DNA of 64,000 nucleotides, taken from Melanopsichium pennsylvanicum (Eukaryota; Basidiomycota; Ustilaginomycetes; Ustilaginales). Below are positions 59,401 through 64,000 of this stretch, in pieces. The stretch is taken from the NCBI GenBank assembly GCA_900208305.1, contig OAPG01000017.1, positions 434,001 to 498,000 of the forward strand, written 5' to 3'. Made by a program: the position numbers and the translations under genes. Under the pieces are notes generated by a model. That model saw nothing but the letters and a program-made list of their open reading frames with translations, did no database searches and was not told the DNA's origin. Every line of letters starts with the position of its first letter. Positions within the stretch are counted from its first letter, which is position 1.

Positions 59401-60956
59401 GTGTTCAGAGTGAAGCGCAACAAGTCATGTATCGTCGTATGGATCGTGCAAGAGAAGCGAAATTATGGTGTCTCCTCGGTGACCTCGACCCATCCTCCGC
59501 CTTGATACACTATACAAAAGCATGGAATGTTTCGGCCTCTTCTTCAGCACGAGCAGCAAGATCGTTAGGAGGAGTTTACTTTTCATGTTGCAATTACGAA
59601 AACGCGAGCAAATGGCTCAAATCTGCTCTTAACATCAATCCGTTATTCACAAGAAGTTGGTTCATCTTGGGATGTTGCTATATGCGTCTGGAGAAATGGA
59701 AAGAGGGTGCGCAATGTTTCAGGAGGTGTACTGGGTTGGATGATGAGGATATGGAGAGTTGGAACAATTTGGCGTCGTGTTATCTTCGTATGGTGGAGAA
59801 GGAAGAGTCTGCGAGGGATGTGATTGGAGTTGAGAGGATGGGGAATAGCGTTGGTTTGCCGGATATTTTGGAAGCTCAGGAAGAAGCGGACAAGGTTTGG
59901 GATCGACGCGATGAGGCTACTTTTGATGATGATCAAGTTGAGGAGGAGGAGGGAGGATCAGGTATGAGTGATTGGAGTGGAAGTTCTAGGTCTGATTCGG
60001 GTGTAGAAGTGTCGAGTAGTAGCGAATCGGAAGTGGAATCAGAACAAGAAGATGGTGCGAGTGAGGCGGATACGGAAACGGGACTACGCAATCCAGGCCA
60101 AGTGCGCAACACGCCCACACGTCAAGGAATCACAACTTGGAACGCAACCACCGCGTATAGCCTCAAATTGCTCGCGCACCGTTCGTTGCAACAATCGCTT
60201 CGATTCGGTCACGACAACTGGCGAATTTGGTACAACTACATGATCGTTTGCATCGACGTGGGTTACCTTTTCGAAGCAACGCGAGCCATGGTTCGAGTAG
60301 TGGAGATCCAAACGCGCAACAAGAGCAGTGATTTTGAAAAAGCAAAGAGTGTTGATCTAGCGGTTCTCTCTCGCCTAGTCAGTGCTGTTGTAAGTGTTTC
60401 TAAAACCGAATTGGAATCACGAACGCATTCTGCGATGGAAGCGTATCAAGTTAGGAAAAGGGAATACGAAGCGAATGGATTGATTGGAAAAGCACCGATG
60501 GTACCTAAATTGGATTCGAATTCAGGTTTAGGATTATACCCAACATTGCGAAGGATGTTTGATGAAACGCTGTTGACCAAGATCTCGACTAGTGCAGCTA
60601 TTTGGAAGATGTACAGCACATTGTTATTGTGGAATGGCGAGAAGAAGAAGGGAGTTGAAACCGGATTGTTGAATGCATACAATAGTGCGTTTAATGCAGC
60701 TCTGAATGCGGAGGAGGGAGTGGGCGATTTGAATGCGGATAAACAGGTTTTTGTAGCGTTGTTACATGATTTGAGAAATTTGGTGGATGCATTGTTGGAT
60801 CTTGGAAAGGATGAAACGAGGCAAGTGGGAGAGCCAAAGGTAGAATTTCAGGCAAGAAGTTTGGTGCGAACGTTTCTGGCGAAAACGAGGGATAGTTGGA
60901 GTCAAGAGCAAGAATACGAAGAAGCCAAGGAACTTCTTGAACAGCTTAAAAGCTGA
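56463..60956 (+). CDS. EMW1: TTC27/Emw1 TPR protein with N-terminal inactive Prune/PPX1-like domain
   Basis: One uninterrupted frame encodes 1497 residues. The C-terminal two thirds match the TTC27/Emw1 family: FVQINWTGP (Trp467), WEMQAELARRYASIGV, GDLDPSSALIHYTKAW, ARAARSLGGVYFSCCNYENA and SWFILGCCYMRLEKWKEGA, with tetratricopeptide repeats around 1000-1115 and a further helical block near 1230-1290. Emw1 is essential in yeast and linked to cell-wall integrity; TTC27 is linked to chaperone-assisted assembly. The first 250 residues are extra. They follow the Prune/PPX1 DHH fold strand by strand (VISAISFAYL, YIPIISAPRS, LIFQDDEVY, VVLVGGAT, GVIDVENTL, LSAILMETENL). The metal-binding motifs are lost: DHH is Gly-Gly-Ala at 136-138, and only Asp54 and Asp163 remain. 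The following DHHA2 domain is absent. An acidic linker (about 265-330) joins the two parts. The start at 56463 is the Met just before the first conserved strand. Confidence 0.85.
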   Translation: MSAANSSTRFTHPLPHTALNHFLRQTKSLLASGGLDNEDAVYVLTPPTHSPTLDQVISAISFAYLQQQLDTNSHTQLRYIPIISAPRSTCLSETLPELGLALQAALVGQQNLIFQDDEVYKTVAAYTSKKKVVLVGGATQIKGDEAWQQWCELHGAELFGVIDVENTLPKQIHDEHGGINERLNVTLFPSVQAVRFAGETEPALASLVALWAKEEIAVQQNGSQTVMTQELADLLLSAILMETENLAESKTNSADLGAVGWLNPQSSFALQDQDAATSAEDVDQGQAEAQDVDVNEDEANVQNFDPFVPTFPDLDALYRALRGASRQKSSAKIRATGTTTEEAGAGAGATEAELGDASATHFQWNLITNTLANLDKQTRAKVPEFVLKTIQGDFASVLTSTMATLLFKPIGSALGQVLTSRNGTFDLGSLQKQINAAVQNTVQTQDAGFEALCVAVSCLHAFVQINWTGPQLAASLEPLSLLRNSSPDSFPPRPVDSDVEEKINAETSRLIHRSALEALAFKGEPAYHLCQVPFFLIFSKLLVEALLLLTTQERGDDDGSEGVEAIETLVWWRLRVFTVHSHVLDEPVAFGKKVFDPVNRLRDVLIARSASMTKGEGGKKSAWASLAARLILERGIALQRLGSDREASETFVEAAKVNGLRYRMSGALGKRTKFQKEDKTQLVLLAKSVVVDGGKEDEEAEKQDEAGNEGRKVQDEGESDSVMKEADKEPMETGFAAKANPEDQVAGMPSTYALNDDTLLEQTKFTTTTSLSCTNTEANSDDSDLLSLDPNSQPALAVLDQCTLLALCLNIRNTQASHGLTSNQMSIFITRVLSHPRNWMVHTMSLLLRARLESNRTRTVERSVLQLQALIDQMPTNDSSVEERLKFFHALDLPPKWEMQAELARRYASIGVTRSALEIFERVEMWEDVVTCLGMLGRQEEAREVVRELLEGKKVEADVEVSVRRRNAVESSSNIGGGSGVQSEAQQVMYRRMDRAREAKLWCLLGDLDPSSALIHYTKAWNVSASSSARAARSLGGVYFSCCNYENASKWLKSALNINPLFTRSWFILGCCYMRLEKWKEGAQCFRRCTGLDDEDMESWNNLASCYLRMVEKEESARDVIGVERMGNSVGLPDILEAQEEADKVWDRRDEATFDDDQVEEEEGGSGMSDWSGSSRSDSGVEVSSSSESEVESEQEDGASEADTETGLRNPGQVRNTPTRQGITTWNATTAYSLKLLAHRSLQQSLRFGHDNWRIWYNYMIVCIDVGYLFEATRAMVRVVEIQTRNKSSDFEKAKSVDLAVLSRLVSAVVSVSKTELESRTHSAMEAYQVRKREYEANGLIGKAPMVPKLDSNSGLGLYPTLRRMFDETLLTKISTSAAIWKMYSTLLLWNGEKKKGVETGLLNAYNSAFNAALNAEEGVGDLNADKQVFVALLHDLRNLVDALLDLGKDETRQVGEPKVEFQARSLVRTFLAKTRDSWSQEQEYEEAKELLEQLKS

Positions 60957-61253
60957 AAAATGTTTTGGAAAACAAATGAGACGACGACACTCGAAATCAA
61001 GATTTGTGTGCAAGCTTGATTTGTCCAATTTGAAAGTAAGGGAATGGGAAGATGACTCATTTACATGATTTGGGAGATCGAGGCATGTGGTGGACAAATG
61101 AAAGATGGTAAAAGATCATGTTGACTCGAAATGAATGCTGCGAGGTTACATAGGTTTGTTTCTGCATGAGAGTTTGATGTGAAAGTACAAGTGAAGAGAT
61201 TTTATATTATTATTTTTTTTTCCTTCCAAAGGGAGTCTTGTAGAGTAGAGCGG

Positions 61254-61802
61254 CTAGAGCAAGAAGCAAATGCTGCTCAAAAGAACGAGTATTAAGCTCA
61301 AGGTGGGGACCAACAAGTGAGCATGGTTGGAGCCCAGATGGATTGTACTGGTTGCAGCGTTGGGAGCTGTGGAGCTGGTTGCGGTGGGGATGATGGAGGA
61401 GGTTGAAGCGAAACTTGTGGTATTGGTAGTGGTGGTACTGCTACTGCTTGTGGGAATAGTGGAAGTAGAAGAGCTCAATGTGCTGCTCGAGATATTGTCT
61501 GACGAGCTGTTTGACGAGCTGGAAGTGGTGGTGGTGGTAGCCGTATTGATGGAAGAAATGGAAAAAGTGATCAAAGTGCCCAAAGTGGCTGCTGCATCGG
61601 TGGATCTTTGCGATGATGATGATGATGATGATGAGGATGAGGATGATGATGATGATGGTAATAATGATGATGAATTGGAAGCAGATGATGGGGTGGCATT
61701 GGAGGTTGAAGAGATAGATTGGGCGCAGGATAGGGTAAGAAGCGCTGCGAGGCACAATAAGATGGTTGCTCGTGTGGATGAGAGGAGGACGAGTTTGACC
61801 AT
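61254..61802 (-). CDS. Ser/Thr-rich GPI-anchored surface protein
   Basis: A mucin-like protein of 182 residues. A signal peptide (about 1-28: basic start, then ATILLCLAALLTLSCAQ) is followed by an almost pure Ser/Thr/Ala/Asn region, likely heavily O-mannosylated, and then a hydrophobic C-terminal tail (LLVPTLSLILVLLSSICFLL). The tail ends the protein without a cytosolic segment, which is the pattern of a GPI attachment signal. The small residues before the tail (near HLGSN) could hold the attachment site. The Ser run is encoded by a TCA/TCG-type trinucleotide repeat, so its length may vary between strains. No catalytic domain is visible; a cell-wall or surface-coat role is inferred from the architecture alone. 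Confidence 0.8.
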   Translation of the reverse strand: MVKLVLLSSTRATILLCLAALLTLSCAQSISSTSNATPSSASNSSSLLPSSSSSSSSSSSSSSSQRSTDAAATLGTLITFSISSINTATTTTTSSSSNSSSDNISSSTLSSSTSTIPTSSSSTTTTNTTSFASTSSIIPTATSSTAPNAATSTIHLGSNHAHLLVPTLSLILVLLSSICFLL

Positions 61803-62139
61803 GTTGGAGTGAGAAGCGTAGGGAAGATTGTGGAGTGAGTGAGGTATTAGTTACAAGGTTGGGCTTGCTCCAAAGTACAGATGCGGAATGCAGGATTGAT
61901 GATGTACAGTAGGTAGAGTAAAATGTGTGGATGGTGTTACAAGAAGACAAGATAGAGAGTTTTTCACCCAAGAATCACAATGCAGATGAGAAAGACAAGG
62001 TTGGGCAAATAAGAGCGAATCGTGGAACTGGACTGAGTGCCAAGCAGACAAGTAAAACAGTAGATAAATTCAGTTGTATTCTTTTTCCATGCTGTCCCTG
62101 AACATGATGATGACCTCGGACTTGCAATAAATCCGATGT

Positions 62140-62172
62140 TGCTGCTGCTGCTGTTGTTGCTGCTGCTGCTGT
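62140..62172. repeat. GCT/GTT trinucleotide repeat
   Basis: Eleven units, mostly GCT with two GTT in the middle. Confidence 0.9.
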
Positions 62173-62544
62173 AGCATGCAGAATGGATTCTTCAGTTTAC
62201 ATGTGTGTTTGTTACGGTCTAACACGCAAAGCAGTTCAAAAAAAGTCAATACGCTTGTCGGACGAGAGACTCTTTAACAAGAAGAAACACCACGCCGATC
62301 TGATTGGACACGCACTCGACCACATATTAATAAATTCACTGTACAGTAAATTTGAATCATAAATAATAAATTACACACTTGGTGGTGGCCGGTCAACTAA
62401 GAGAGTATGCAGTCCAGATCCCAACCCTCTGTTACTGCGCACCGGTCAATGATCAAGGGTCGCCTGGTACAGCACAGTAACCAAGTGCTTTTGCGCTTTG
62501 TCTCATTGACGCTCGAGCCTTGCTTCTTTTCTTGCTTGTCACAC

Positions 62545-62577
<33 letters not shown>
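62545..62577. repeat. CAT trinucleotide repeat
   Basis: Eleven perfect CAT units, about 330 bases upstream of the plus-strand start at 62905. Confidence 0.95.
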
Positions 62578-62904
62578 TCGTGATTCAATCTTGAAAATAA
62601 ACAAACCTTTAACGCTTCGGATATATTACAATTCAGCTCATTACCTTGTCGCCAACCCCCACTAAGCCATCAAAAAACTGTTTTTGTTGATCAATTTCAT
62701 TTCACCAACTACCACCGCCTACTCTTTCTCTTGGCCCACTCTCCTTCCACGTCAGGCGCATAACTTTGTCTCTTTCCAAACAAAACACTATCTCGTTATA
62801 ACAACAACCGCGATCTCACCCTACCTTAACTGTTCACTCGGTTCCATCATCACACATACATCCAAATACTGGCGCCTTCATCCACGAGCTAGTATTGTGC
62901 CAAC

Positions 62905-64000
62905 ATGGACTCGGCAAAGATCTTTGCGCTAGGTCTGGCGGCTGGTCTTGCCATCCACGTCTACCTTCGCAATAACACTCGCATCAACAACAACAACAAC
63001 AAGTCGCACGAACCCCAACCTCTGTTCCACACCACCAAGCCCAATATCTCTTCGATAGCTACCAAGTCGAGCAAGAAGAACAACAAGAAAAAGAGTAAAA
63101 AGGACAAAGATCCCTCCTCCTCTTCCTCCTCCTCATCATCCTCCTCCTCCGCCGTCGCTACTATCACGAAAGCACAAGTGAAGCAGGCTGCTGACGAGGT
63201 GGTGAGTGACGTCAACAAGACATCGAAACCATCACTGCATGCCCAACCCCCTTCTTTCTCCCCCTCTCCTCCTCCTTCTACCGCACCCGCGCCCGCACAC
63301 CAAGATAGCTATGCAGCTGTGACAGAATCCACCCCTTCCGCCTTGGACAACCAAACGATTCGAGCCAGAGCCAACCGTGTTGAAACCAACTTTGCCGACC
63401 AGTTGGGCGATATGCGTGATCCGGAAGTGGACCCTTTGCCATCCGCCTACAACGGAGTCGCGCGGATTCCAGCTTTAGCAGAGGTTGTTGCTCCCAAGCA
63501 GTCAAAGTTGTCGCAAGAGGACAAGGAGGATGGATGGTCATCGGTTGGTGGCACTTTCCCCTCTTCCTCCTCTTCTGCGTCCAGGGTCAATGGAACCGCT
63601 TTGATCAAGACAAATGGTGCAAGCAGTGCAGTTAAAGGATCAAGCATCGCTAGCACAAACCCCTTCATGGCTCTCCCTGACGACGTCACTTCGGCTTCTG
63701 TTCGTCGTCTTCCCTCTTCCTCCACCATCAACTCTTCCAAAGCTTCCATCAATGGAGGTGGTGGTTGGACGACCGCCTCCAAGTCGTCTCGTACCAATGG
63801 CAGTAGTGGTACTGTTGTAGGATCAGCAGCCGCATCCATGGTCGAGACGAAAAAGCAAAGGTCCAACGCCAACAAAGCCCAAGCTAAAAAAGCAGCCAAG
63901 GAAGAGGCGGATCGATTGCAAGCCGAACGATTGGCCAACCATCGAAGACAGCAAGCATTGGAAGCGCACAAAAAGAACGAATTGGCTAAGAGACCAAACG
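62905..64000 (+). CDS. membrane-anchored basic protein, unknown function (3' end outside window)
   Basis: The frame is open from the ATG at 62905 to the last base of the window, giving 365 residues so far. A short hydrophobic N-terminus (KIFALGLAAGLAIHVYL) looks like a signal anchor. It is followed by an Asn run, a Lys-rich stretch (SKKNNKKKSKKDK) and a Ser run. Later blocks are SYAAVTEST, TIRARANRVETNFADQLGDM and DGWSSVGGTFPSS. The visible end is a charged helix (KKQRSNANKAQAKKAAKEEA, then DRLQAERLANHRRQQALEA). This charged end resembles the C-terminus of uncharacterised fungal proteins with a KTKKQRQN-type start, which I recall only loosely. A single-pass ER or outer-membrane protein facing the cytosol is a reasonable guess. 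Confidence 0.8.
   Translation, partial: MDSAKIFALGLAAGLAIHVYLRNNTRINNNNNKSHEPQPLFHTTKPNISSIATKSSKKNNKKKSKKDKDPSSSSSSSSSSSSAVATITKAQVKQAADEVVSDVNKTSKPSLHAQPPSFSPSPPPSTAPAPAHQDSYAAVTESTPSALDNQTIRARANRVETNFADQLGDMRDPEVDPLPSAYNGVARIPALAEVVAPKQSKLSQEDKEDGWSSVGGTFPSSSSSASRVNGTALIKTNGASSAVKGSSIASTNPFMALPDDVTSASVRRLPSSSTINSSKASINGGGGWTTASKSSRTNGSSGTVVGSAAASMVETKKQRSNANKAQAKKAAKEEADRLQAERLANHRRQQALEAHKKNELAKRPN

Larger units (their letters stand above)
61803..62904. other. divergent promoter region
   Basis: This 1.1-kb region lies between the GPI-protein gene and the partial gene at the window end. It holds GCT (62140-62172) and CAT (62545-62577) repeats and a C/T/A-rich leader just before the plus-strand start. 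No gene is seen. Confidence 0.6.

Noticed and set aside
61327..61812. 161-codon acidic plus-strand frame
   Set aside because: It is the complement of the Ser/Thr repeat of the GPI protein; the minus frame has a signal peptide and a C-terminal anchor signal, the plus frame has neither.

Overview
The window looks like nuclear DNA of a smut-type basidiomycete (Ustilaginomycotina, probably Ustilaginales). The genes are long and almost intron-free. The four introns I can place are short and begin GTACGT, GTGAGC or GTAAGT. The proteins carry long Ser/Ala-rich and acidic low-complexity tracts, and the set is plainly fungal: POL1, an Mep-type ammonium permease, JHD1, UFD4, DBP4, BUD27/URI and a DUF2015 protein. 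I cannot name the species from sequence alone.

Layout. 1-1.7 kb is non-coding DNA downstream of POL1. 1.7-6.7 kb is POL1 (minus strand, two exons). 6.7-15.7 kb is an 8.9-kb gene desert with a 37-bp tandem repeat, small palindromes and an AT-rich patch. 15.7-20.2 kb has a Ser-rich protein of unknown function (plus), a DUF2015 membrane-anchored protein (minus) and an intron-containing tRNA gene. 20.2-31.4 kb has three minus-strand genes: a kinesin-7-like motor, an ammonium permease and the histone demethylase JHD1, with 3.2 kb of non-coding DNA upstream of the permease. 32.4-42 kb has a membrane-anchored repeat protein (plus), a probable mitochondrial helical-repeat protein (minus) and the rRNA-processing helicase DBP4 (plus). 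44.3-61 kb is a head-to-tail plus-strand run: UFD4 (HECT E3), BUD27/URI (prefoldin-like) and a very long TTC27/Emw1-type TPR protein. 61.2-64 kb has a Ser/Thr-rich GPI-anchored surface protein (minus) and the start of a membrane-anchored protein cut by the window end.

Most genes are core eukaryotic housekeeping: replication, ribosome biogenesis, protein quality control, chromatin, transport and nitrogen uptake. There is no gene cluster of the secondary-metabolite or effector type. The most unusual item is the TTC27/Emw1 gene at 56463-60956. Its single open frame begins with a domain that aligns by eye with the Prune/PPX1 DHH phosphoesterase fold but has lost the metal-binding motifs. Other items worth a look are the four-copy SPTPET module in the 32.4-kb protein, a tRNA gene whose anticodon and body type disagree, the gene desert, and a strong G-quadruplex motif upstream of the permease gene.
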